A stretch of DNA of 63,311 nt from an uncultured Bacteroidia bacterium. GTDB lineage: Bacteria; Bacteroidota; Bacteroidia; Bacteroidales; UBA932. The notes under the pieces were generated by a model. The model had not been told where the DNA came from and made no database searches. It saw only the letters and a list, made by a program, of their open reading frames with translations. The position numbers and the translations under genes are program-made. Shown one piece after another: positions 24,567-31,618 of the stretch (positions are counted from its first letter, which is position 1; each line of letters opens with the position of its first letter). Location: contig CADAJF010000014.1 of NCBI GenBank assembly GCA_902788175.1, positions 1-63,311 on the forward strand, in the 5' to 3' direction.

Positions 24567-25361
24567 TTATACCGCTACAGGAGCTTTGATGGCGGGCCAG
24601 GGGTTGTAGCCCTCCAGGGTGAAATCTGTGTATTGGAAGTCGAAAATAGATGTGACAGAGGGGTTTAGCCGCATGACAGGCAGTTCCCGCGGCTCCCGGG
24701 AGAGCTGCAGGGCCACCTGCTCAAAGTGGTTCTTGTAAAGGTGGGTGTCCCCGGTGGTGTGTACAAACTCCCCGGGCTGCAGGCCGCACACCTGGGCAAT
24801 CATGAGGGTCAGGAGCGCATAGGACGCGATATTGAAAGGAACGCCCAGAAAGACGTCTGCGCTGCGCTGGTACAGCTGGCAGGAGAGCTTCCCGCCGGCC
24901 ACATAGAACTGGAAAAGGCAGTGGCAGGGCGGCAGGGCCATCTTGTCCACCTCGCCGGGATTCCAGGCGGTGACCAGCATGCGTCGCGAGTCCGGATTGT
25001 GCCGAATTTGGTCGATTACCAGCGAAAGTTGGTCGATTACCCTTCCATCGGCCGCCGGCCAGGAGCGCCACTGGTGGCCGTAAACAGGGCCCAGATTTCC
25101 TTCGGAATCGGCCCACTCGTCCCATATTGTGACACCATGCTCCTGCAGGTAGCGAACGTTGGTGTTGCCGGAGATGAACCACAGAAGTTCATAGATAATG
25201 GACTTGAGGTGCACCTTTTTGGTGGTGAGCAGGGGAAAGCCCTTGGAGAGGTCAAAGCGCATCTGGTAGCCGAAGACACTTTGCGTGCCCGTGCCCGTGC
25301 GGTCTTCCTTCATGACGCCGTTTTCCCGGATATGCCTAAGTAGTTGCAGGTATTGTTGCAT
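24567..25361 (-). CDS. thyA: Thymidylate synthase
   Basis: Methylates dUMP to dTMP using methylene-tetrahydrofolate. 264 aa, the same length as the E. coli enzyme. Recognisable are RTGTGT (residues 21-26), catalytic Cys146 in LPPCHC, the [20 protein letters not shown] signature and GDTHLYKNH. It lies 48 bp upstream of the DHFR moiety, the usual thyA-folA operon. Confidence 0.97.
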   Translation of the reverse strand: MQQYLQLLRHIRENGVMKEDRTGTGTQSVFGYQMRFDLSKGFPLLTTKKVHLKSIIYELLWFISGNTNVRYLQEHGVTIWDEWADSEGNLGPVYGHQWRSWPAADGRVIDQLSLVIDQIRHNPDSRRMLVTAWNPGEVDKMALPPCHCLFQFYVAGGKLSCQLYQRSADVFLGVPFNIASYALLTLMIAQVCGLQPGEFVHTTGDTHLYKNHFEQVALQLSREPRELPVMRLNPSVTSIFDFQYTDFTLEGYNPWPAIKAPVAV

Positions 25362-25365
25362 AGCA

Positions 25366-25396
25366 CAAAAATAGACAAAAAAAGCCGCACTTGCAA
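25366..25396 (-). promoter_or_regulatory. thyA promoter
   Basis: Minus strand: TTG (25396-25394), 20 bp, TATTTTTG (25373-25366), 4 nt to ATG. Near-leaderless. Confidence 0.8.
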
Positions 25397-25421
25397 GGCC
25401 GCGATTTCGCAGGATTTTTCC

Positions 25422-25453
25422 TATCTTTGCACTACCCCTCCATTATAGGAGGG
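25422..25453 (+). promoter_or_regulatory. -7 box and start-proximal hairpin of the NSS transporter gene
   Basis: TATCTTTG at 25422-25429. The transcript should begin close to a perfect hairpin CCCTCC (25436-25441) / GGAGGG (25448-25453). The right arm looks like a Shine-Dalgarno sequence 4 bp before ATG 25458, so the hairpin could hide the ribosome site. Confidence 0.55.
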
Positions 25454-25457
25454 CCGG

Positions 25458-26792
25458 ATGCTTATGCAAAAGAGAGAGCATTTTGGCAGCCGGCTGGCTG
25501 TGATTCTGGCCATGGCGGGGAGCGCTATCGGCCTGGGAAATATCTGGCGTTTCCCCTATCAGGTGGGACAGAACGGCGGTGCGGCCTTTATCCTGCTGTA
25601 CCTGGCGGCCTGCCTGGTGCTGGCGCTGCCCATCTTTTTTGCGGAGGCCGCCATCGGCCGGCGAAGCGGAAGCAACGTTTTTGGCGCCATGAAAAAACTG
25701 GCCCCCGGAAGCCCCTGGAAGTGGGTAGGCCTTCTGACGGTAATAACCCCTCTTCTGCTGCTAAGCTATTACAGCGTGGTGGGCGGCTGGGCCGTGGATT
25801 ACCTTTACAAAGCGTGCACATTCAGCTTCTCGGGCAATACCAGCGGCATTTTCAGCAACTTTATCTCTTCTACGTGGGAGCCGCTTATCGCCCACACCGT
25901 GTTTCTGGCCCTTACGGCCGGCGTCATCCTGATGGGCGTGAAAAAGGGCATCGAAAAGTTTACCAAAATCACCATGCCGATGCTCTTTATCCTCATCCTC
26001 GTCATCATGCTTTTCGGCCTCACGCTGCCAGGTTCGTGGAAAGGGGTGGAATACCTCGTTAAGCCGGACTTTTCCAAAATTACCGCAGAAGTGGCGGCAT
26101 CGGCCATGGGACAGGCGTTCTTCTCGCTGTCGCTGGGAATCGGGACCATCCTTACCTACGCCTCCTATATGAAAAAGGACGAAAACATCGTATCGTCAGG
26201 TACTTACACTGCGTTTTCGGACCTTCTCTTCGCCTTCCTCGCCGGCTTTGTGATTATGCCGGCGGTGTTTGCTGCTGGCATTGCGCCTTCGGAAGGCGCC
26301 GGCCTGGTGTTCGAAACCCTGCCCTATATCTTCAGCCAGATGCATACGGGTTCCGTTGTGGCCATCCTCTTTTTCGTGACCATCCTGGTGGCGGCGCTCA
26401 CCTCGTCCATCTCGCTGCTGGAAGTGGGCGTGGCATACATGGTGGAGGAAAAAGGCTGGAGCCGCCGGCGCAGTACCCTGGTGCTGGCCGCCGGCGTTTG
26501 GGTGGTGGGCGCCCTGTGCAGCCTTTCCTTCGGCCCGCTGGAAGGGGTTAAAATCCTGGGCCTTGGAATCTTCGACTTCTTTGACCAGTTCTGCTCCAAT
26601 TGGCTCATGCCGCTGGGCGGGCTTCTTTTCACCATTTTTGTAGGCTGGTATATGCGTAAGGCCGATGTGCGCGACGAACTCACCTCTGGCGGCCGCTTCA
26701 ACCGCCGCATCTTCGGTGCGGTGTATTTCCTGATACGCTATGTCGCGCCCGTGGGGATAGTGATGGTGTTTATCACCAACCTGATTTTCTAA
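25458..26792 (+). CDS. Sodium-dependent transporter, NSS/SNF family
   Basis: 444 aa integral membrane protein with about 11-12 hydrophobic segments. The first helix, LAVILAMAGSAIGLGNIWRFPY, is the LeuT-type TM1 signature with the unwound Gly-rich centre where Na+ and substrate bind. LLLLSYYSVVGGWAVDYLYK fits TM3. Bacterial NSS proteins import amino acids with Na+; the substrate is not predictable. The 3' end overlaps mutS (convergent) by 4 bp. ATG 25464 is an alternative start. Confidence 0.92.
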   Translation: MLMQKREHFGSRLAVILAMAGSAIGLGNIWRFPYQVGQNGGAAFILLYLAACLVLALPIFFAEAAIGRRSGSNVFGAMKKLAPGSPWKWVGLLTVITPLLLLSYYSVVGGWAVDYLYKACTFSFSGNTSGIFSNFISSTWEPLIAHTVFLALTAGVILMGVKKGIEKFTKITMPMLFILILVIMLFGLTLPGSWKGVEYLVKPDFSKITAEVAASAMGQAFFSLSLGIGTILTYASYMKKDENIVSSGTYTAFSDLLFAFLAGFVIMPAVFAAGIAPSEGAGLVFETLPYIFSQMHTGSVVAILFFVTILVAALTSSISLLEVGVAYMVEEKGWSRRRSTLVLAAGVWVVGALCSLSFGPLEGVKILGLGIFDFFDQFCSNWLMPLGGLLFTIFVGWYMRKADVRDELTSGGRFNRRIFGAVYFLIRYVAPVGIVMVFITNLIF

Positions 26793-29413
26793 AGCCCCAA
26801 CTCTTCCTTCATGGAGCGAAGCAGGTCAAAGGCCTGCAGGGGTGTAAGATTGTTGAGATCCGTGGCCCGGAGCCTTTCCCGAAGAGACTCCAGAAGAGGG
26901 TCATCCAATTGGAAAAGAGATAGTTGCAGAGAGCCGTCTCGCTCCACGCGCCCGGCGCGGGTGTTGTGCGGCTTTACGGGCGTGAGGGCACCCACGGCCT
27001 CCAGCCGCTCGCTGTTTTCGAGGGCCTTGAGCGTGCGCTCTGCGCTTTCCAATACTGCGGAAGGCATGCCGGCCATGCGTGCCACGTGGATACCGAAGCT
27101 GTGCGCCGTGCCGCCCTCCCGGAGCTTGCGAAGGAAAATGACCTCTTTCCCAACTTCCTTTACGGCCACGTGGAAGTTCTTCACGCGCGGGAACAGGCCC
27201 TCCAGGTCGTTCAACTCATGATAATGGGTGGCAAAAAGGGTTTTGGCGCCCTTTCCGTACTCGTGGATATACTCCACAATACCGCGGGCAATAGACATGC
27301 CGTCGTAGGTGGAGGTTCCGCGGCCGATCTCGTCCAGCAGCACCAGCGAGCGGCTGCTTAAGTTATTGAGAATCATGGCTGTTTCCAGCATTTCCACCAT
27401 GAAGGTGGACTCTCCGCGGGAGATGTTGTCCGTGGCTCCCACGCGCGTGAAAAGCTTGTCGAACCACCCAATCTGAGCCTCCGCTGCCGGCACGAAGGAC
27501 CCGCACTGCGCCATGAGCACAATGAGCGCCGTCTGGCGGAGCAGGGCGCTCTTACCGGCCATATTGGGTCCGGTGAGAATGATAATCTGCTGCCTGTCAG
27601 TATCCAGATACACGTCGTTGGGCACGTATTCCTCGCCGGGCTTCATGAGCGTTTCTATCACCGGATGCCGGCCCTGGCGAATGTCCAGCGCCTTCCCCTC
27701 ATTCATGACGGGCCTGCAATAATGCCGCTCCAGCGCCTGTTGGGCAAAACTGGCCAGCATATCCACCTTTGCCAGAATACGGCTGTTGGTCTGGATGTCC
27801 GGAATCTGCTGCTGGATGCGGGCAATGAGCTCCCCGAAAATGCGCGTTTCAATGGCGTAGATGCGGTCTTCGGCCGTAAGAATCTTCTCTTCGTACTGCT
27901 TCAGTTCCTCGGTGATATAGCGCTCCGCATTCACCAGCGTCTGCTTCCGGATCCACTCCGGCGGAACCTGGTCCCTGTAGGTGTTGCGAACCTCGATATA
28001 ATAACCGAAAACGTTGTTGTAAGCAATTTTAAGTGAGGAGATTCCGGTGCGCTCCGCCTCCCGCTGCTGCATTTGCAGAAGGTACTCCTTCCCGCCGGCG
28101 GAGAGGGTGCGAAGCTCGTCCAGCTGCTCGTCCACACCGGGGCCGATCACCGGGCCCTTCCCAATCTGCACGGCCGGTTCCGGGGCCATGACGCGGCTCA
28201 GCTCGGCCAGCAGTTTTTCGCAGTTCCGGATGCCCTTGAGGAGCCTTGAGAGGGCTTCGCTGCCCTGCAGGCGCTGCTGGATGGGGCCGGTGAGCGCCAG
28301 GCCGCGGCCCAGCTGCATCACTTCGCGCGGGTAGGCCTTGCCGCTGGCGATTCGGCCCAGGATGCGCTCCAGGTCCCCCAACTTGCCCAGGTCCATCTGC
28401 GTCTGCTCCAGAATATCCGGGTGGGTGGTGAAGTATTCCACACAGTCGTAGCGGGCGTTTAGCTCCTTGCGGTCCAGAATGGGCATGGCCAGCGTACTGC
28501 GCAGAAGGCGCGCTCCCATGGGCGAGGAGCACTTGTCCAGGGTCTGGACCAGCGAAACGCCGTCGGCCCCCGAGGCGCTCTGGAAAACCTCCAAATTACG
28601 CAGGGTGAAGCGGTCCATCCATACAAAGCGGTCCTCGTCAATGCGGCCGATGGTGCAGATATTCCGAAGCCCCACGTGCTGCGTCTGTTCCAGATATACC
28701 AGCAGAGCGCCGGCGCTGCAGATGCCCAGCGGGTACGGCTCTACGCCAAACCCCTTCAGGCTCTCTACCCTTAACTGCTTTTTAAGCCGCTCCGTGGCCG
28801 ATTCATACACAAATGCCCACTCGTCAATAGAGGTAATATAGTAGTCCCCGAAGCGCTCGCGGAAGCCTTTTTCCCAGCCCCGCTGCACCACCAGTTCCTT
28901 GGGCTTGAGGGAACCCAGCAGGGTGCCCACATAGTCCAGCGACCCCTGCGCCACCTGGAACTGTCCGGTAGAGATGTCCAGGAAGGCGGCGCCGCACAGG
29001 TCCTTTTCCACCGTGAGGCCGCAGAGGTAATTGTTTTCCTTCACTTCCAGCATGCCTTCCCCTACGCAGATTCCGGGCGTAACTATCTCAGTAACACCGC
29101 GTTTAACCAGTTTCTTGGCAAACTTGGGGTCTTCCAGCTGGTCGCACACGGCTACCTTGAAGCCGGCGCGGACCAGTTTGGTAAGGTAGTTTTCCAGGGC
29201 GTGGTGGGGGAAGCCGGCCATGGCTACGGGCCCCTTGTCTCCGTTGGCTTTTTTGGTCTGGACCAGGCCCAGCACCCGCACGGCCGTGACGGCGTCGTCC
29301 GAGTAGCACTCGTAAAAGTCTCCCACGCGGTACAGCAGCAGGGCCTCGGGGTGTTGTGCCTTTACCTCGAAGTAATGCCGGAGCATAGGGGTATCCTGTG
29401 CCTGTTTAGCCAT
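26789..29413 (-). CDS. mutS: DNA mismatch repair ATPase MutS
   Basis: Recognises mismatches and small loops and recruits MutL. 874 aa: mismatch-binding domain with the Phe-x-Glu motif in YRVGDFYECY, connector, lever and clamp, then ABC ATPase with Walker A TGPNMAGKS, the RGESTFMVEML signature and Walker B LVLLDEIGRGTST, ending in a helix-turn-helix region. The in-frame ATG at 29422 overlaps the -7 box (29420-29427), so ATG 29413 (MAKQAQ) is chosen. No terminator separates it from the convergent transporter. Confidence 0.96.
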   Translation of the reverse strand: MAKQAQDTPMLRHYFEVKAQHPEALLLYRVGDFYECYSDDAVTAVRVLGLVQTKKANGDKGPVAMAGFPHHALENYLTKLVRAGFKVAVCDQLEDPKFAKKLVKRGVTEIVTPGICVGEGMLEVKENNYLCGLTVEKDLCGAAFLDISTGQFQVAQGSLDYVGTLLGSLKPKELVVQRGWEKGFRERFGDYYITSIDEWAFVYESATERLKKQLRVESLKGFGVEPYPLGICSAGALLVYLEQTQHVGLRNICTIGRIDEDRFVWMDRFTLRNLEVFQSASGADGVSLVQTLDKCSSPMGARLLRSTLAMPILDRKELNARYDCVEYFTTHPDILEQTQMDLGKLGDLERILGRIASGKAYPREVMQLGRGLALTGPIQQRLQGSEALSRLLKGIRNCEKLLAELSRVMAPEPAVQIGKGPVIGPGVDEQLDELRTLSAGGKEYLLQMQQREAERTGISSLKIAYNNVFGYYIEVRNTYRDQVPPEWIRKQTLVNAERYITEELKQYEEKILTAEDRIYAIETRIFGELIARIQQQIPDIQTNSRILAKVDMLASFAQQALERHYCRPVMNEGKALDIRQGRHPVIETLMKPGEEYVPNDVYLDTDRQQIIILTGPNMAGKSALLRQTALIVLMAQCGSFVPAAEAQIGWFDKLFTRVGATDNISRGESTFMVEMLETAMILNNLSSRSLVLLDEIGRGTSTYDGMSIARGIVEYIHEYGKGAKTLFATHYHELNDLEGLFPRVKNFHVAVKEVGKEVIFLRKLREGGTAHSFGIHVARMAGMPSAVLESAERTLKALENSERLEAVGALTPVKPHNTRAGRVERDGSLQLSLFQLDDPLLESLRERLRATDLNNLTPLQAFDLLRSMKEELGL

Positions 29414-29419
29414 GAATTG

Positions 29420-29427
29420 CAAAAATA
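29420..29427 (-). promoter_or_regulatory. mutS -7 box
   Basis: Minus-strand TATTTTTG, 6 nt from ATG 29413. No clear -33. Confidence 0.6.
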
Positions 29428-29443
29428 CGAAAAAAAGCCGACA

Positions 29444-30085
29444 CTATCGCTTCCACCACGCCGGGCGCTCGTAGGAATAGCCCTCCCGTTCGGCGGCCCA
29501 GGCCTGGTTAATGTACACGGTGTCGGCCCGGTCGGTGTACAGGATGCCGTCCAGGTGGTCGCACTCGTGCTGGAAAATGATGGCGCTGTAGCCTTCCACC
29601 TGCTCGGTGACCGGGGTACCGTCGGGTCTGAGGTAGGAAATCTGCACTTTGGGTGCGCGGCGCACCACTCCCCGGTAGGGCGGCACCGAAAGGCAGCCTT
29701 CTGGACCGGGCGTTTTCTCGCCAAGCAAACTGTCTATCTTGATGTTAAGGTACGGCTCGATGGGCTTTCCGGGCTTGTCGTAGCGCATCACCAGCACCAG
29801 GCGGCGGTTGATACCCACCTGTGGAGCGGCTATGCCCACCCCGTCCTGCGACGGGTCCGTGAGCGTCCGGTGCATTTTCGCCAGCAGGGTCTGCAGTTGG
29901 GCCGATGCCAGCTCCCTGGGCCCGAAATCGATGCTCTTGGCCCTCAAGATGGCGCTGTCGGCCGGCATAACCGTCACGTACATAAGCGAGTCGGATTGCT
30001 CAATCACCGTTTTTTCCCAGGCGGTCCATCCGTCGTGGGCCTGGCAGCCAACAGCCAGAAGAAGTAAAAGGAAGACTCTTTTCAT
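29444..30085 (-). CDS. Peptide deformylase with lipoprotein signal peptide
   Basis: 213 aa. All three deformylase motifs are intact: GVGIAAPQVG (residues 82-91), EGCLS (129-133) with the metal-ligand Cys, and QHECDH (172-177) supplying HExxH. The unusual part is the N-terminus, MKRVFLLLLLAVGCQAH, a lipoprotein signal with Cys14, which would place the enzyme outside the cytosol, away from ribosomes. The classical cytosolic def is not in this window. The role outside is unknown: it may act on exported formylated peptides or be a repurposed metallohydrolase. The promoter and upstream region are copy B of the conserved module. Confidence 0.85.
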   Translation of the reverse strand: MKRVFLLLLLAVGCQAHDGWTAWEKTVIEQSDSLMYVTVMPADSAILRAKSIDFGPRELASAQLQTLLAKMHRTLTDPSQDGVGIAAPQVGINRRLVLVMRYDKPGKPIEPYLNIKIDSLLGEKTPGPEGCLSVPPYRGVVRRAPKVQISYLRPDGTPVTEQVEGYSAIIFQHECDHLDGILYTDRADTVYINQAWAAEREGYSYERPAWWKR

Positions 30086-30089
30086 ACCA

Positions 30090-30097
30090 CAAAGTTA
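30090..30097 (-). promoter_or_regulatory. -7 box of the deformylase gene
   Basis: Minus-strand TAACTTTG, 4 nt before the ATG. The -33 position reads CGA where copy A has TTG. Confidence 0.6.
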
Positions 30098-30173
30098 AGA
30101 ATCTGTTTTGAAATAATTCGATAAATTCTTTATGTTTCTTTTTGGTAAATTTTCCTTGAAAATTTTCGAACAT
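30095..30173 (-). repeat. Conserved upstream module, copy B
   Basis: About 79 bp aligned with copy A; 18 bases at the gene-proximal end are identical (TTAAGAATCTGTTTTGAA on the plus strand). Points toward the deformylase gene. Confidence 0.75.
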
Positions 30174-30186
30174 AGGAACCCCTATG
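30171..30186. repeat. Small palindrome at the axis between modules B and C
   Basis: CATAGG (30171-30176) and CCTATG (30181-30186) around AACC. It is the symmetry centre of the back-to-back modules. Confidence 0.7.
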
Positions 30187-30263
30187 CCCAAAAATTTATC
30201 AAAAAAAATTTCCTCAAAAATAACCTATAAATAATAATATCAATCATTTCAAAACAGATTCTT
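30181..30263 (+). repeat. Conserved upstream module, copy C (inverted)
   Basis: Mirror image of copy B: the proximal end ATTTCAAAACAGATTCTT (30246-30263) is an 18-bp inverted match and the interior is recognisably related (CCTATG, AAAATTTATC, AAATTTCC). It points toward the glycosyltransferase gene. Confidence 0.65.
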
Positions 30264-30274
30264 GCGTTTTTTCG

Positions 30275-30282
30275 TATCTTTG
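30275..30282 (+). promoter_or_regulatory. -7 box of the glycosyltransferase-yfhO operon
   Basis: TATCTTTG, 7 nt before ATG 30290. Confidence 0.65.
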
Positions 30283-30289
30283 CATGTTT

Positions 30290-31618
30290 ATGAAAAGGGT
30301 TTTGGTCATAGCCTACTACTGGCCGCCGTCCGGAGGGTCGGGGGTGCAGCGCTGGGTGAAGTTTGTCAAATACCTGTCAGACTATGGCTGGGAGCCTGTA
30401 GTTTTTGCCCCGGAAAACGCCGATTATCCTTCGCTGGACCCTTCCTTTGAGGCCGAAGTGCCACCCTCCGTGGAAGTGCTCCGCGGCTCTATCTGGGAGC
30501 CCTACGCCGCCTACCGCAAGCTCATGGGAAAAGGCGCCAGCACGGACATGAACACCCTCACGGGTGCTGTAGCTACAGATGGTGCCGTGACAGAGATTTC
30601 CTCCGGCCGGAAAAGCTGGAAGCAGCGGCTTTCCCTCTGGATACGGGGCAATCTTTTTGTGCCGGATCCCCGCGTGGGATGGGTGCGGCCATCGGTTCGC
30701 CGCCTCCAAGCGTATCTGTCGCAACATCCTGTGGATGTGATGGTTACAACCGGTCCGCCCCATTCTGTCCACCTGATAGGACAGCGCCTGCACAAAGCTT
30801 TGGGCATTCCCTGGATACCGGATTTCCGGGACCCCTGGACCCGCATGTACTACCTGAAGTACCTGCCCATGAGCCCCCGTACCTGGAACATAATCAGGAA
30901 GCAGGAGCAAACTGTCCTGGACGAGTGTTCCGCCGTCCTTGCCTGCACCCCTCTGGTACAGGAAGAATTCCAGGCCCGGACAAAAACTCCGGTTGCCTGC
31001 ATCACCAACGGCTACGACGAAGAAGATTTCGCCGCTCCCGCCCCTGCGGCCGATAGCCACTTCAACCTCACCCACACAGGCCTTTTTGCCGCCGACGGGA
31101 ACCCCCTCCAGCTGTGGAAAGTGCTGGGGGAGATGGCCGCCGGCAGTCCTTCTTTCCGTGAAGCCCTGCGCCTTCGGCTGGTGGGAAAAGTGGACCGGGA
31201 GGTGCTGGAAGCCATTGCCGATGCCGGCCTGGAAGCCAACGTAGTGGCCCTTGGCTACTGTGACCATGCCACGGCCGTGCATGAGCAGCGGGCTGCCTCG
31301 TTGCTACTGCTGCCGCTGCGCAACGACGCCCAGTATCGCCCCATCCTGCCCGGAAAACTCTTCGAGTACCTGGCGGCCCGGCGTCCGGTGCTGGGTATCG
31401 GCCAGGAAGACGGTGCCATGGCCCGGGTACTCCGCGAAACCGCTGCCGGTACCACCATAGACTGGGAAGATGCCCCGGCCCTGCGCTCCTTCCTGGAGGC
31501 GGCCTGGCAGGCCCACTGCGCCGGCGGCATTCCGCCCACGGAAGGGGATATCGGCCCCTATTCCCGCCGCGCCACGGCCCGCGCCCTGGCTCAATTGTTA
31601 GAAAGTGTTACACCATGA
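30290..31618 (+). CDS. Glycosyltransferase, GT4-like (GT-B fold)
   Basis: 442 aa from ATG 30290; ATG 30284 is 1 bp after the -7 box and unlikely to be transcribed. N-terminal Rossmann part RVLVIAYYWPPSGGSGVQRW with the Gly-rich loop of GT-B enzymes, then DFRDPW, and a C-terminal nucleotide-sugar domain ending RPILPGKLFEYLAARRPVLGIG with the conserved Glu. Similar Bacteroidales genes are annotated as group 1 transferases in cell-surface glycan synthesis. The stop overlaps yfhO by 4 nt. Substrates unknown. Confidence 0.85.
   Translation: MKRVLVIAYYWPPSGGSGVQRWVKFVKYLSDYGWEPVVFAPENADYPSLDPSFEAEVPPSVEVLRGSIWEPYAAYRKLMGKGASTDMNTLTGAVATDGAVTEISSGRKSWKQRLSLWIRGNLFVPDPRVGWVRPSVRRLQAYLSQHPVDVMVTTGPPHSVHLIGQRLHKALGIPWIPDFRDPWTRMYYLKYLPMSPRTWNIIRKQEQTVLDECSAVLACTPLVQEEFQARTKTPVACITNGYDEEDFAAPAPAADSHFNLTHTGLFAADGNPLQLWKVLGEMAAGSPSFREALRLRLVGKVDREVLEAIADAGLEANVVALGYCDHATAVHEQRAASLLLLPLRNDAQYRPILPGKLFEYLAARRPVLGIGQEDGAMARVLRETAAGTTIDWEDAPALRSFLEAAWQAHCAGGIPPTEGDIGPYSRRATARALAQLLESVTP

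Noticed and set aside
26789-29413. MutS inactivated because Walker A reads GKSA where many homologs have GKST.
   Set aside because: The catalytic Lys-Ser pair is present and, as far as I recall, GKSA is common in Bacteroidota MutS.
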